Below are positions 16,677 to 25,635 of a DNA stretch of 37,972 nt, piece after piece (the stretch's first letter is position 1; the number at the start of each line of letters is the position of its first letter). The position numbers were made by a program, and so were the translations under genes. The DNA is taken from contig JAGQYS010000043.1 in assembly GCA_020435965.1 (NCBI GenBank), positions 1 to 37,972 of the forward strand, read 5' to 3'. This DNA comes from Flavobacteriaceae bacterium (GTDB lineage: Bacteria; Bacteroidota; Bacteroidia; Flavobacteriales; Flavobacteriaceae). The notes beneath the pieces were generated by a model, which had not been told where the DNA came from, searched no databases, and saw only the letters and a list, made by a program, of their open reading frames with translations.

Positions 16677-17183
16677 ATGAACGATAAATTTAAATATACA
16701 AAACAGTCTGGCTTTAAAGTACCTGAAGGTTATTTTAATCATCTAGAAGATACAGTGTTTGATAAACTGAACTCAAAATCAAAACTAGACACAATTAAAA
16801 ACCCAGGCTTTAAAGTACCTAAAGACTACTTCTTAACAGTTGAGGACAATGTGGTTAATACAATTAAGCAAAAAGAAAAGGAAATAAAAGTAGTATCATT
16901 GTTCAACAAAAAAAATCTATTGTATTATTCAGGAATAGCAGCAGTCTTGGTTTTAATGTTTACCATTTTTAAACCAGACAGTGAACTGTCTTTTGATTCT
17001 CTTGAAACCGAATTGGTAGAATCATACATTTCTACATATAATATCAACTCATCAGATTTGGCGACTTTATGGAACGAAACAGATTTAAATGATGTTGCTT
17101 TTAGTGACTATGAATTTTTAGATGAAAGTGTTGAAGATTATATTTTAGAAAATTCAACTTTAGAAGACCTAATAATTGACTAA
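16677..17183 (+). CDS. single-pass membrane protein, candidate anti-sigma factor
   Basis: 168 residues with one hydrophobic segment at about 82-98 (YSGIAAVLVLMFTIF). The N-terminal cytoplasmic part contains the same motif twice, 30 residues apart: GFKVPEGYF at 12-20 and GFKVPKDYF at 42-50. The part after the helix is strongly acidic and Asp/Glu/Leu-rich and would be periplasmic. No known anti-sigma domain is recognisable. Position directly after the ECF sigma gene and before the sensor-like gene makes an anti-sigma role likely, with the twin motif as candidate sigma-binding element. Confidence 0.7.
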   Translation: MNDKFKYTKQSGFKVPEGYFNHLEDTVFDKLNSKSKLDTIKNPGFKVPKDYFLTVEDNVVNTIKQKEKEIKVVSLFNKKNLLYYSGIAAVLVLMFTIFKPDSELSFDSLETELVESYISTYNINSSDLATLWNETDLNDVAFSDYEFLDESVEDYILENSTLEDLIID

Positions 17184-17186
17184 AAA

Positions 17187-17648
17187 ATGAAAAAAATATT
17201 TACCTTATTATTTATGTTTGGCTGTCTTAGTATAATGGCACAACAAAATGATAGACTTGAAAGAATAAGAGCCTTTAAAGTGGCTTTTATAACAGAAAAA
17301 TTAGATTTAACTACTAAAGAAGCTCAAGGGTTTTGGCCAATTTACAACAAGTACAGTGAAGACTCAGACAAAATAAGACAAGCTCAAAGAGAAGAATATA
17401 GGCAAAATGTAAAAAGAGGGGAAAAGCTTGATGATTTAGCAGATGAAGTTTCTGAAAAATTTGTAGCTTCCTTTTTATCTGCTGAAGAACAACAGCTACA
17501 ATTAAAAAAGAAGTTGGTTAAAGATTTAAAACCTATCATTTCTTCCAAAAAAGTGTGGAGACTTATTAGGGCCGAAGACGAATTCAAGCAAAAAATGATT
17601 GAAGAATACAAGAAAAGAAGAGAAAAAAATAAAAATGAAAAAGAATAA
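17187..17648 (+). CDS. periplasmic Spy/CnrX-like sensor partner of the ECF sigma factor
   Basis: 153 residues. The signal peptide ends at about residue 18 (MFGCLSIMAQ). The mature protein is helical and highly charged: RIRAFKVAFITEKLDLTTKEA followed by FWPIYNKYSEDSDKIRQAQ, then long basic helices. The LDLT.KEAQ.FWP.YN pattern is that of flavobacterial proteins labelled sensor of ECF-type sigma factor, related in shape to Spy and CnrX. It probably senses envelope conditions and relays them through the membrane protein encoded just upstream. The gene overlaps nothing and is followed by a terminator. Confidence 0.75.
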   Translation: MKKIFTLLFMFGCLSIMAQQNDRLERIRAFKVAFITEKLDLTTKEAQGFWPIYNKYSEDSDKIRQAQREEYRQNVKRGEKLDDLADEVSEKFVASFLSAEEQQLQLKKKLVKDLKPIISSKKVWRLIRAEDEFKQKMIEEYKKRREKNKNEKE

Positions 17649-17656
17649 CATGAACT

Positions 17657-17682
17657 AAAGAGGCTTATGCCTCTTTTTTTTT
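17657..17682. terminator. terminator between convergent genes
   Basis: AGAGGC (17659-17664), loop TTAT, GCCTCT (17669-17674), then a T run of nine. It ends the ECF operon on plus. On minus the flanking A/T tract is too short to be sure. Confidence 0.82.
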
Positions 17683-18730
17683 ATTCTTTAAAAGTAAGTT
17701 TACTAATTCTTCCTTTTCCAGCAGCATAAGCTACACTATCATTTAAAAATCTTATGGTATAAAACCCTTCATCACTTAAATGCTTCCAAGTACTTCCAGA
17801 GTCATTAGAGAAGTCTACGCCATTAAACCCAACCACAACCAACTCCTTCCCTTCTCTGTTTGGTATGTATTGCACACAACTTCGGTAACCTGGCTCTTGG
17901 CTAGCACCAACAATGTCCCAAGTTTTACCTCCATCATCAGTTCTAATTTTATTTGCAGAGTTATCTTCTGGCTTTGTATAATCGCCTCCAATGGCAAAGC
18001 CATTCAAAGCATCATAAAAGTCAATAGAATACATTCCTGTGGTTCCAGTGCCTTGTATAATTGGTGTATTGTAAACTTCCCAAGTATTTCCCTTATCTGG
18101 AGAATACAGCACTCTACTTGCATTGCCTCCTGTGGCAACCCAAGTATGGTCGCCAACAATAGCTATATTGGTATCACTTGCAGCAAAAGCAGCCTCTCCA
18201 TCCTTGGCCTTTGGCAATGCATCACAAGTTAGTTTTGTCCAAGTATTCCCTCCATCACGAGTAATTATAATACTCATGCAATCTTCTGTTGGGTCACCAA
18301 TGGCAATACCTTCTAAATCATTCCAAAAATCCATAGCATCATAAAAAACTGTATCATGATCTTCTCTATAAACCAATTGCATTCCAGTATTTGTTGTTTT
18401 ATACAATAATGCAGGGTTTCCAATACTTACCATAAAAAAATCTGAGTTTGTGTGAGCTACAGCTCTGAAACTAAACTCTAAGGAATCTTGTTTTTGTTTA
18501 GAAATATTCCAGCTTTTATCGTTCATATTAAATAACCCAAAAGAATTATCATTGGCAGCAAAAGCTAAGTTATTATCATCTAAAATATCTATAGCTCTTA
18601 TACTCAAAAGCGAGTCTTCTAAAACAGATTCAAACTCAACTTTATCAAAGTTTCTCGGGACAAAACCTGTTTCCTTTTTTCCACAAGAAACAATTAGGAG
18701 TAAAAACGCAAACGAAAATAACAGTCTCAT
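17681..18730 (-). CDS. BNR/Ycf48-like beta-propeller lipoprotein
   Basis: 349 residues. The lipoprotein signal MRLLFSFAFLLLIVSC places the acylated cysteine at residue 16. The mature part has repeated Asp-box-like units such as TRDGGNTWTKL, SPDKGNTWEVY, TDDGGKTWDIV and SNDSGSTWKHL, about 40-60 residues apart, with interleaved G.A.G strands. This is the photosystem II assembly factor Ycf48-like or sialidase-like propeller fold. In non-photosynthetic Bacteroidota such proteins are surface or periplasmic with unknown ligand; a hydrolase function is not supported. Confidence 0.82.
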   Translation of the reverse strand: MRLLFSFAFLLLIVSCGKKETGFVPRNFDKVEFESVLEDSLLSIRAIDILDDNNLAFAANDNSFGLFNMNDKSWNISKQKQDSLEFSFRAVAHTNSDFFMVSIGNPALLYKTTNTGMQLVYREDHDTVFYDAMDFWNDLEGIAIGDPTEDCMSIIITRDGGNTWTKLTCDALPKAKDGEAAFAASDTNIAIVGDHTWVATGGNASRVLYSPDKGNTWEVYNTPIIQGTGTTGMYSIDFYDALNGFAIGGDYTKPEDNSANKIRTDDGGKTWDIVGASQEPGYRSCVQYIPNREGKELVVVGFNGVDFSNDSGSTWKHLSDEGFYTIRFLNDSVAYAAGKGRISKLTFKE

Positions 18731-18806
18731 TAATTTAAAATTTCCTTAAAAATAGAAAACAAACTTAATAAACTACCAAACGATTCAACAAATAAACTTT
18801 TTAAAC

Positions 18807-18814
18807 TACCTTTG
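18807..18814 (+). promoter_or_regulatory. -7 box of the RsmB-like gene
   Basis: TACCTTTG lies 18 bp before the ATG at 18833. The -33 position reads TTCA, so only the -7 match is good. Confidence 0.5.
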
Positions 18815-18832
18815 CATGCTTATTAAAATTTT

Positions 18833-20044
18833 ATGCGCTTACACAGAAACTTATGCTTTGCTACTATTGATGGCTTAATGCAAATATTCAATGAAGGTGA
18901 ATATGCCGACAAAGTGATTCAGCAACTTTTAAAACGTGATAAACGTTGGGGAAGTCGTGATCGTGCTTTTGTAGCAGAAACTACTTATGACATTGTACGT
19001 TGGAAACGCTTATATGCAGCAATTGCTGATGTTAAAGAACCTTTTGATAGAGATAACTTATGGCGAATGTTTGCGGTTTGGGCAACTTTAAAAGGCATAA
19101 AATTACCTGATTGGAAGTACTTTGAAAACACACCAACCCGTAAAATTAAAGGTCGTTTTGATGAGCTTTCAAAAGACAGAAAATATCGTGAATCCATTCC
19201 AGATTGGATGGATGAAGTTGGGTTAAAAGAACTAGGTAAAGCTAAATGGACTAAGGAAATTGCCAAACAAAACGAACAAGCAGAAGTTATTCTGCGTGTA
19301 AATACATTAAAAACAAATAAAAAAGATTTACAACTTAGGTTACAATCTGAAAATATAGAAACTGAGTTTTTGCCAAATTATCCATCAGCTTTAAAACTAA
19401 AGGAAAGAGCTAATGTTTTTGTAACTGATGCCTTTAAAGATGGCTGGTTTGAGGTACAAGACGCCTCCTCTCAATTAGTGGCTGAATTTTTAGATGTAAA
19501 ACCAGGCATGAAAGTTGTTGATACTTGCGCAGGAGCTGGAGGCAAAACACTGCATTTGGCCTCACTAATGGAAAACAAAGGACAACTTATTGCTATGGAT
19601 ATTTACGAAAGTAAATTGAAAAAACTAAAGGTTAGAGCAAAGCGAAATGGTGTACATAATTTTGAAATGAAAGTGATTGACTCAACCAAACCGATTAAAA
19701 AATTACATGGTAAAGCAGATCGAGTACTTATTGACGCACCATGTTCTGGTTTAGGAGTGTTAAGACGAAATCCTGATGCGAAATGGAAATTGGAACCAGA
19801 ATTTTTAGATAGAATTCGAGGTGTCCAAGCAGATGTGCTTCAGCAATATTCAAAAATTGTTAAACCTGGTGGAAAGTTAGTATATGCAACCTGTTCTGTG
19901 TTACCCTCTGAAAATCAAGATCAAGTTAACACATTTTTAAATTCTGATTTAGGAAAAGAATTTATCTTTGTAAAAGACAAAAAAATATTAGCTCATGAAT
20001 CTGGTTACGACGGATTTTACATGGCACTTTTAGAACGAAAATAA
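18833..20044 (+). CDS. RsmB/RsmF-like RNA (cytosine-5) methyltransferase
   Basis: 403 residues. The C-terminal SAM-dependent domain has DTCAGAGGKTLHL (motif I, about 230-242), DAPCSGLG (motif IV, Cys304) and YATCSVLPSENQDQV (motif VI, Cys354 as catalytic nucleophile), the two-cysteine arrangement of NOL1/NOP2/Sun m5C methyltransferases. The N-terminal helical part resembles the NusB-like region of RsmB but is shorter than in E. coli. The likely target is 16S rRNA (C967-type); another rRNA or tRNA site cannot be excluded. The endonuclease gene starts 9 bp after its stop. Confidence 0.88.
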   Translation: MRLHRNLCFATIDGLMQIFNEGEYADKVIQQLLKRDKRWGSRDRAFVAETTYDIVRWKRLYAAIADVKEPFDRDNLWRMFAVWATLKGIKLPDWKYFENTPTRKIKGRFDELSKDRKYRESIPDWMDEVGLKELGKAKWTKEIAKQNEQAEVILRVNTLKTNKKDLQLRLQSENIETEFLPNYPSALKLKERANVFVTDAFKDGWFEVQDASSQLVAEFLDVKPGMKVVDTCAGAGGKTLHLASLMENKGQLIAMDIYESKLKKLKVRAKRNGVHNFEMKVIDSTKPIKKLHGKADRVLIDAPCSGLGVLRRNPDAKWKLEPEFLDRIRGVQADVLQQYSKIVKPGGKLVYATCSVLPSENQDQVNTFLNSDLGKEFIFVKDKKILAHESGYDGFYMALLERK

Positions 20045-20053
20045 AACTATTAC

Positions 20054-21922
20054 ATGAAACATTTTTACTTACTGCTTTTTACAATTTTTACAACAACAGC
20101 ATTTTCTCAAATTCCAGCAAATTACTACGATACAGCCAATGGTCTTTCTGGTTTTGCACTAAAAACAGAATTGAGAAACATAACTGCAAATGGTCATACT
20201 GCAAGAACTTATGACCAGCTTTACGATGGAAACGGAGTTTCTGGCTCACAAGGTTATAACGATACACATTCTGATGTTGCAACTTCGTCTGGAAACCAAT
20301 ATGAAAGTGATGGAACCATTTTAGATTTCTACTCAGAAAATCCATCAGGTACAGATCCATATAACTTTACTCACGGAAACAATCAATGTGGTAATCAAAG
20401 TGCTGAGGGCGATTGCTATAACAGAGAGCACTTAGTGCCTCAATCGGCTTATGGCAGTGCCTATCCTATGTACAGTGATATACATCAAGTTATTCCAACT
20501 GATGGTCGTGTTAATAACTTTAGAGGTAGTTTGCCTTTTGGCGAAGCCAATAATGATGATTGGGTTTCATTAAATGGTTCAATACGTGGCTCAAGCGCAA
20601 TGGTTGGATATTCTGGAAATGTATTTGAACCCATTGATGAGTTTAAAGGTGATATTGCTCGTGCCTTATTATACTTTGCAACTCGTTATGAAAATACAGT
20701 AGATGGTTATACAAGTTTTGACATGTTTAATGGTACAGAAGATCAAGTATTTTATGATTGGGCTATTGATGTATTGCTAGATTGGCATTACAATGTAGAT
20801 CCTGTAGACCAAAGAGAAAGAGATAGAAATAATGCGGCTTATAATTTTCAAGGTAACGCTAACCCTTTTGTAGATCATCCTGAATATGCAAATATGATTT
20901 GGAATCCAACTCCAGATACAGAAAATCCAACAGATCCTACAAATTTAGTAGCTTCAAATCCTACTGATAATTCAATGGATTTGATTTGGACTCCTTCAAC
21001 AGATAACATTGGTGTTATTGGTTATGACATTTATGTTGGTGGAAGTTTTAACGCTACAACAGCAAACACTTCTTATACTGTTTCAGGGTTAAATGCAGAA
21101 ACCAACTATTGTTTTACAGTTAAAGCTAAAGATGCAGCTGGAAACGAATCTGGTTTTAGCAATCAAGATTGTGAAATGACAACCAACAATGGTTCATCTG
21201 GTTCTGGTGAATTATTCTTTTCAGAATATATTGAAGGTAGCAGCAATAACAAAGTACTGGAGATTGCTAATTTTTCTGGTGCTACAGTTAATTTAAGCAA
21301 TTATACCATGAAACTTAGCTCTAACGGAAATGCAAATTGGACAGCAACATATAGTTTTCCAGGTGGAGCTCAAATACTCAATGAAGATGTTTATGTTGTT
21401 GCCAATGGAAGCTCTACATTATGCACATCAGAAGAAGATGACCAAAACAATACCATTACCGCTTTTAATGGAAATGATGCCATTGGCTTATTTAAAAATG
21501 ATGTTTTAATAGATATCTTAGGAACACTTGGTGATGCAGCTGACTATGCAAAAGATGTAACTCTTGTTAGAAAACCAAATGTTGCTGGTCCAAATACAAC
21601 TTACACACCTTCAGAATGGTCTACATTTTCTCAAAACAACTGTGATGATTTAGGTAGCCACACCATAACATTGTCTGTTAACGATGTTACGATGACTAAT
21701 TTTAAGTTTTATCCAAACCCAGTTTCAACAAGCAAATTAGAATTCTCTATCAATCAGTCAACTTCTGTGCAAGTTTATGATATTTTAGGCAAGCTGGTTA
21801 TTAATAAAACTATCTCTCCAAATAAAAATTGGTTAAATATCTCAAACTTAAACAAAGGTATTTATTTGGTTAAAATGACAGCAAATAATAAAACAACTGT
21901 TAAAAAACTTATACGAAACTAA
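20054..21922 (+). CDS. secreted endonuclease I with FN3, lamin-tail and T9SS sorting domains
   Basis: 622 residues. The signal peptide ends near residue 18 (TTAFSQ). The endonuclease I (NucM/EndA) domain spans about 30-275, with the catalytic block CYNREHLVPQSAYGS (His126) and the YSDIHQVIPTDGRVN segment. A fibronectin type III domain follows (about 294-370, DPTNLVASNPTDNSMDLIW). A lamin-tail domain comes next (about 385-530, GELFFSEYIEGSSNNKVLEI). The end is a type IX sorting domain (about 550-622, FYPNPVSTSKLEFSI, ending VKKLIRN). It is a secreted nuclease, probably used to obtain nucleotides or clear extracellular DNA. Confidence 0.92.
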   Translation: MKHFYLLLFTIFTTTAFSQIPANYYDTANGLSGFALKTELRNITANGHTARTYDQLYDGNGVSGSQGYNDTHSDVATSSGNQYESDGTILDFYSENPSGTDPYNFTHGNNQCGNQSAEGDCYNREHLVPQSAYGSAYPMYSDIHQVIPTDGRVNNFRGSLPFGEANNDDWVSLNGSIRGSSAMVGYSGNVFEPIDEFKGDIARALLYFATRYENTVDGYTSFDMFNGTEDQVFYDWAIDVLLDWHYNVDPVDQRERDRNNAAYNFQGNANPFVDHPEYANMIWNPTPDTENPTDPTNLVASNPTDNSMDLIWTPSTDNIGVIGYDIYVGGSFNATTANTSYTVSGLNAETNYCFTVKAKDAAGNESGFSNQDCEMTTNNGSSGSGELFFSEYIEGSSNNKVLEIANFSGATVNLSNYTMKLSSNGNANWTATYSFPGGAQILNEDVYVVANGSSTLCTSEEDDQNNTITAFNGNDAIGLFKNDVLIDILGTLGDAADYAKDVTLVRKPNVAGPNTTYTPSEWSTFSQNNCDDLGSHTITLSVNDVTMTNFKFYPNPVSTSKLEFSINQSTSVQVYDILGKLVINKTISPNKNWLNISNLNKGIYLVKMTANNKTTVKKLIRN

Positions 21923-21968
21923 AGCTTTAGGGCAGACTATAAATTATTTTTTTTAATTACAAAAAAAG

Positions 21969-22311
21969 GCATCGCAAATTATTGCGAACAATAATTTGTA
22001 TCTTTCCAGATTTTCCAACCGCTTGACTTTCCAAAATAGAATGCCTAGTAAATACTTTATGAATAAGTCCTCTTACCTTCATCATATTAAATAAAAGCTA
22101 CTCAATCAGCTACTGCTGGAAAATCATATCTACTTTCGGCTGTAAATCTTAAATTTCCAATGAGTTCAGCATCAAATTCGGTTTTAGGAGTTTTTACAAC
22201 ATAGCGTTCTTTGTGTTCTAGGATAACACGACCAATTTCAAAAGCATCGAGTTTATTTTCTATTCTAAATGTTTCAAAACTCTAGTTATATTCTAAGTCT
22301 TGGAGTTCCAT
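21969..22311 (-). pseudogene. rsgA: decayed 5' remnant of a ribosome-small-subunit-dependent GTPase (rsgA-like)
   Basis: Minus-strand translation from the ATG at 22309-22311 gives MELQDLEYN, a stop, then SFETFRIENKLDAFEIGRVI, LEHKERYVVKTPKTEF, LIGNLRFTAESRYDFPAVAD and a TGA where the family has the Trp of GDWVA. After one frameshift the match resumes as GLIHKVFTRHSILESQAVGK and SGKIQIIVRNN, then ends. This is the N-terminal OB-fold region of RsgA (PAVGDWVA, SVIERQAVG in intact members). At least four stops, a frameshift and loss of the whole GTPase domain make it non-functional. It ends at a perfect 9-bp inverted repeat at 21976-21997. Confidence 0.82.
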
Positions 22312-22372
22312 CAGCAAAATATAAGTTTGTTACCGAAAGTATGTGTTTTTTTAGAATATATAAAAAGTCAAC

Positions 22373-23896
22373 CTATTTGTTTAAAAAGCCAAACCATTGT
22401 TTTTTTTGTCTTTCGGTTGCTTTTTTGGCAAGTGTCATTTTTCCATTTTCGTAGTTAAGTCCCATAAGCTTTGCATTTTCAAAAAAGGGAATTTCATCAG
22501 GTGAATTGCTATAGACTCTTAGGGCATCTGCTATTTTCTTACCATACAATTTTAAGGCGGCATCATAAATCTTGTTTAATGTTAATGCTTCTCCATTTTT
22601 TGGATAGGTCTTTAATAGGTAAACCCAAAGGTCATCCAGATTTTTTTTACCATTGGTTTCATCCCGAATCAGAAAGTCTAGTGAAATAGCGGCCATGAGT
22701 CCGCCCCAATATACCGTTGTAGAATACTTGAACTTGTCATTCCCAGCATTTACAAGTGTTATTTTACCATTAACTTCATTTTGGTATTCTTTCATTCTAT
22801 AAATAATTTCATCTAGGAACTCTGCTTCAGTAAGAACACCAGTTCTTACTAAAGCTGTAAAAGCCCCATATTCAGCACCAAAACCTTCATTAAACCATTC
22901 ATATAAAGGTGCGCTGTCATCAGAATCATCAACTTCTAGTTGGTCAAAAGCAAAACTATGAAAGAGTTCATGAGCAATAAGACGAGATATTCTGTTTGTC
23001 ATACCATTATTGATAGCCATTTCCTTTTTGGTTTCAGGACTAAGAGAAATTGATATAGCCTTTCCCATTACTTCTCCACCACTATAGTTTCTGTCACCCA
23101 TAATCAAAACCATTTGAGCGTTTAAAGGCGATTTATATTGATTGCCATAATATTCAAAATATTTAGCGACCTGTTCCTTTATCTTTTGAGACATCTCGTC
23201 TGTAAATTTTCCGGACATGGCTATTCTCAAGGAAACATTTCCTGTAGTTAGTTCTGTATGCTTATGTGTGCCTGCAAAAAATGCCGAATAAAATAAATCT
23301 TTCGTTTTGTCTACCTCAAAAGTTTTTTCCTCACCCTTTAACTTTCTCCATTGAGTAGTAACATTCCAGTTTTCTGGTATATTAAACTTAATGTGGATGT
23401 TAGTAGATGACTTCCCTCCAATAAACAATGCTCTTCCAGCCCACATTACACCATCTTCATTTCTATAAGCAGCTCCATTATCTCCACCTCTAATTGCAGG
23501 AACGAGCAAATCATGTCCGAGACGAACTGAATAGGATAGATTAATTTTACCTTCTTTATAACCTTGTAATTTCCATTGGCTATTCTCTTTTGCTTTAACT
23601 TTAAGTGAACGCCCTTGTTTATCATTCACCTGAACGTTTTCAACAAAGGTAGCCCAACCATTTTCCAACCCATGTTCATTAAATTCATTCATTTGAATAA
23701 TATCTCCATTCGGATGCAATATTGCGGTGACATTTGCTAATCGAGGTTGTGCCTCATTTATAGTAATAATATATTCATCGTTCAAATTGCTGGCTACTAT
23801 GAACCTATCTTCGAGTGTTTGAAAGTCTTCTCTGTCAGTTTTACACCCAGTAATTTGCAAAACAAATAATAAATAGAGCACACTTAATTTTTTCAT
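22373..23896 (-). CDS. M61-like zinc metallopeptidase lipoprotein
   Basis: 507 residues. The lipobox FVLQITGC has the acylated Cys at 18. A beta-rich N-terminal domain (about 35-215) is followed by a gluzincin core: AHELFHSFAF provides HExxH (His309, Glu310, His313), and EWFNEGFGAEYGA supplies the third ligand Glu (about Glu337). The layout matches the M61 glycyl-aminopeptidase group, acting at the cell surface or in the periplasm. I see no -7 box just upstream. The gene lies 62 bp after the esterase remnant, so it may be read from the ExbB-like promoter at 26053-26110. Confidence 0.78.
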   Translation of the reverse strand: MKKLSVLYLLFVLQITGCKTDREDFQTLEDRFIVASNLNDEYIITINEAQPRLANVTAILHPNGDIIQMNEFNEHGLENGWATFVENVQVNDKQGRSLKVKAKENSQWKLQGYKEGKINLSYSVRLGHDLLVPAIRGGDNGAAYRNEDGVMWAGRALFIGGKSSTNIHIKFNIPENWNVTTQWRKLKGEEKTFEVDKTKDLFYSAFFAGTHKHTELTTGNVSLRIAMSGKFTDEMSQKIKEQVAKYFEYYGNQYKSPLNAQMVLIMGDRNYSGGEVMGKAISISLSPETKKEMAINNGMTNRISRLIAHELFHSFAFDQLEVDDSDDSAPLYEWFNEGFGAEYGAFTALVRTGVLTEAEFLDEIIYRMKEYQNEVNGKITLVNAGNDKFKYSTTVYWGGLMAAISLDFLIRDETNGKKNLDDLWVYLLKTYPKNGEALTLNKIYDAALKLYGKKIADALRVYSNSPDEIPFFENAKLMGLNYENGKMTLAKKATERQKKQWFGFLNK

Positions 23897-23958
23897 TTTT
23901 TTAAGTTTTTATTTTGTGTGTAGACACTCTGTTTATCTCAATAATACAGTAGATTCTA

Positions 23959-24359
23959 CTAAAATGTATGGATGATAGCTTCAATAGCTATTCCTTTATT
24001 CTTCGGTTTCTCTTTGGCAAACCAACTAAATCCTAATAAATGATTTTTTTTTGGGTTTTATGTTATAACCTAACTTCTGCTCGAGGGATTCATAATGGGC
24101 TATATAGTCATCTTTACTAAATTCCAGCATGTTAGATTCATAATATACTAGTCTTTATAAATACAAGCAAAACCATTAGCGTAATTAAAACAGGATAACT
24201 TTTTAATGCACTTTCAGAGTAATCATCTGGAAGGCGAATTAACACTTCCCTGTTTTCTTTTAGTGCTTTTGATTTTATGTTTATAGTTGTTATGTTTTGA
24301 CTGGTCAATTTTGTAAAAGAAACTAGTGCCAAAAAAACAGTTAATGATTTTATAACCAT
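23959..24359 (-). pseudogene. decayed esterase copy (two conserved fragments, middle deleted)
   Basis: An intact start (ATG 24357-24359), signal peptide and beginning of an esterase, MVIKSLTVFLALVSFTKLTS then LKENREVLIRLPDDYSESAL and SYPVLITL, break off where the next-door intact esterase has YIIDGK. After about 60 bp a second fragment appears, EFSKDDYIAHYESLEQKLGY followed by NIKP, then a frameshift and GFSWFAKEKPKNKGIAIEAI. The second fragment aligns with the linker of the intact paralogue (HFGYAVPPYPEMLLNMSGYM). The catalytic centre with GHSYGG is missing. It starts five bases after the intact esterase gene, which suggests a tandem duplicate that decayed. Confidence 0.68.
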
Positions 24360-24364
24360 AGGTC

Positions 24365-25603
24365 TTAGTTGGTTTTTGCTTTTAACTCTTCTATGCGTTG
24401 CTTAAAGTAATTATCACCGCTTATATCAAAAGCTTTGCTAACGTATTTTAAGGCTTTAGCATAGTTTTTTTGAGAAGCGTAAAAATCTGCCATAGAATCG
24501 TAAGCATTGGCACTATCGGGATAATACTTCATAGCCAATTCAAAATACATTTTAGATTTTTCTAGTTGTTGCATGTCTAAATTCATATATCCAGACATAT
24601 TTAAAAGCATCTCAGGATAAGGTGGTACGGCATAACCAAAATGTTGTTTTAGTTTCTTTTCTCTATGCTTAATAATACTGAACAATTTTTCTTTGGTTGA
24701 TTCTGGGTTGTTAATTATATCTGTATTTTCCATTTGGTACCATTTAAATAATGCAATCAGGCCATCTCTAATCGATGGCTGTGATATGGTTCCATGCAAG
24801 TCATTTGGATAAAATTGCCACTTATATGTAAGTCCAGAAGGTTTATTCTGTTCCATAAAATTAGAAAACATCAAATTAGAACGTGTAAACAATGTATAAT
24901 CACTAGTGTCTTGCATCACATTTTCAATTGTGATGCTTTTATTTTGCATATGCAATTGTCCACTTAAAGACACATATAAAGATTTACCTGAATAGTCTCT
25001 TTTAAATAAAACTTCTTTAGCTTCTTTTAGCATTAATTGATTATCCCAATCTAAACTTGGATCTATACTTAGGTAGTTAGCAAACAATTTTGGCTTATTA
25101 ATTAAGGTATAAATACTGAACAACCCTCCATAAGAATGACCTATCAAGCTTCTATAGGTTGTAACCGGATAGTGATTATTTACATACGGAATGAGTTCTT
25201 CTTCAATAAATTTCAAAAAATTGGCAGCCTCTCCATTCTCCTCGTTAAATGGCATCCCATACTTAGTGGTAATTTTTGAGGGTGTTAAATCCCTAGTTCT
25301 GTAATTTGAATTAGCAATGCCTATAAGTACCATTTCTGGCATAAATCCGCCACTGTAAAAATCAAGAACATTACTTACTGTAGGCAAAAATACTTTACCG
25401 TCTATAATGTATGTTACAGGGTACTTTTGCTTTGGGTTTTGTAGATAACTCTCTGGAATATGAACATATATTGTTCTACTTTCGTTTAGTGTTTTTGAAA
25501 ACAAGCTATCAATTATCCCTAATTTATATAAATACTTATTTTCTTGACCATTAACTGATACATAGCAAAGGATAAAAACAAAAACTTTTAAAACTGTTCG
25601 CAT
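24365..25603 (-). CDS. secreted esterase (alpha/beta hydrolase, IroE/Fes type) with TPR tail
   Basis: 412 residues. The signal peptide ends near residue 19 (CYVSVNGQ). The esterase domain (about 30-285) has TIYVHIPESYL, YPVTYIIDGK, the nucleophile elbow GHSYGG with Ser157, and a His candidate in NDLHGTI near 268. The C-terminal 90 residues form TPR-like helices (KSMADFYASQKNYAKALKYV-like units). Relatives hydrolyse siderophore esters or cinnamoyl-type esters; the substrate here is unknown. It lies 32 bp after the ExbB-like gene in the same direction. Confidence 0.85.
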   Translation of the reverse strand: MRTVLKVFVFILCYVSVNGQENKYLYKLGIIDSLFSKTLNESRTIYVHIPESYLQNPKQKYPVTYIIDGKVFLPTVSNVLDFYSGGFMPEMVLIGIANSNYRTRDLTPSKITTKYGMPFNEENGEAANFLKFIEEELIPYVNNHYPVTTYRSLIGHSYGGLFSIYTLINKPKLFANYLSIDPSLDWDNQLMLKEAKEVLFKRDYSGKSLYVSLSGQLHMQNKSITIENVMQDTSDYTLFTRSNLMFSNFMEQNKPSGLTYKWQFYPNDLHGTISQPSIRDGLIALFKWYQMENTDIINNPESTKEKLFSIIKHREKKLKQHFGYAVPPYPEMLLNMSGYMNLDMQQLEKSKMYFELAMKYYPDSANAYDSMADFYASQKNYAKALKYVSKAFDISGDNYFKQRIEELKAKTN

Positions 25604-25635
25604 TTTTTTTATGATTGATATTTGAATGTATAATA

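Noticed and set aside
17780..18232. 150-codon open frame on the plus strand opposite the BNR-repeat gene
   Set aside because: The minus-strand protein has repeated Asp-box motifs and a lipobox; the plus frame is a by-product of its composition.
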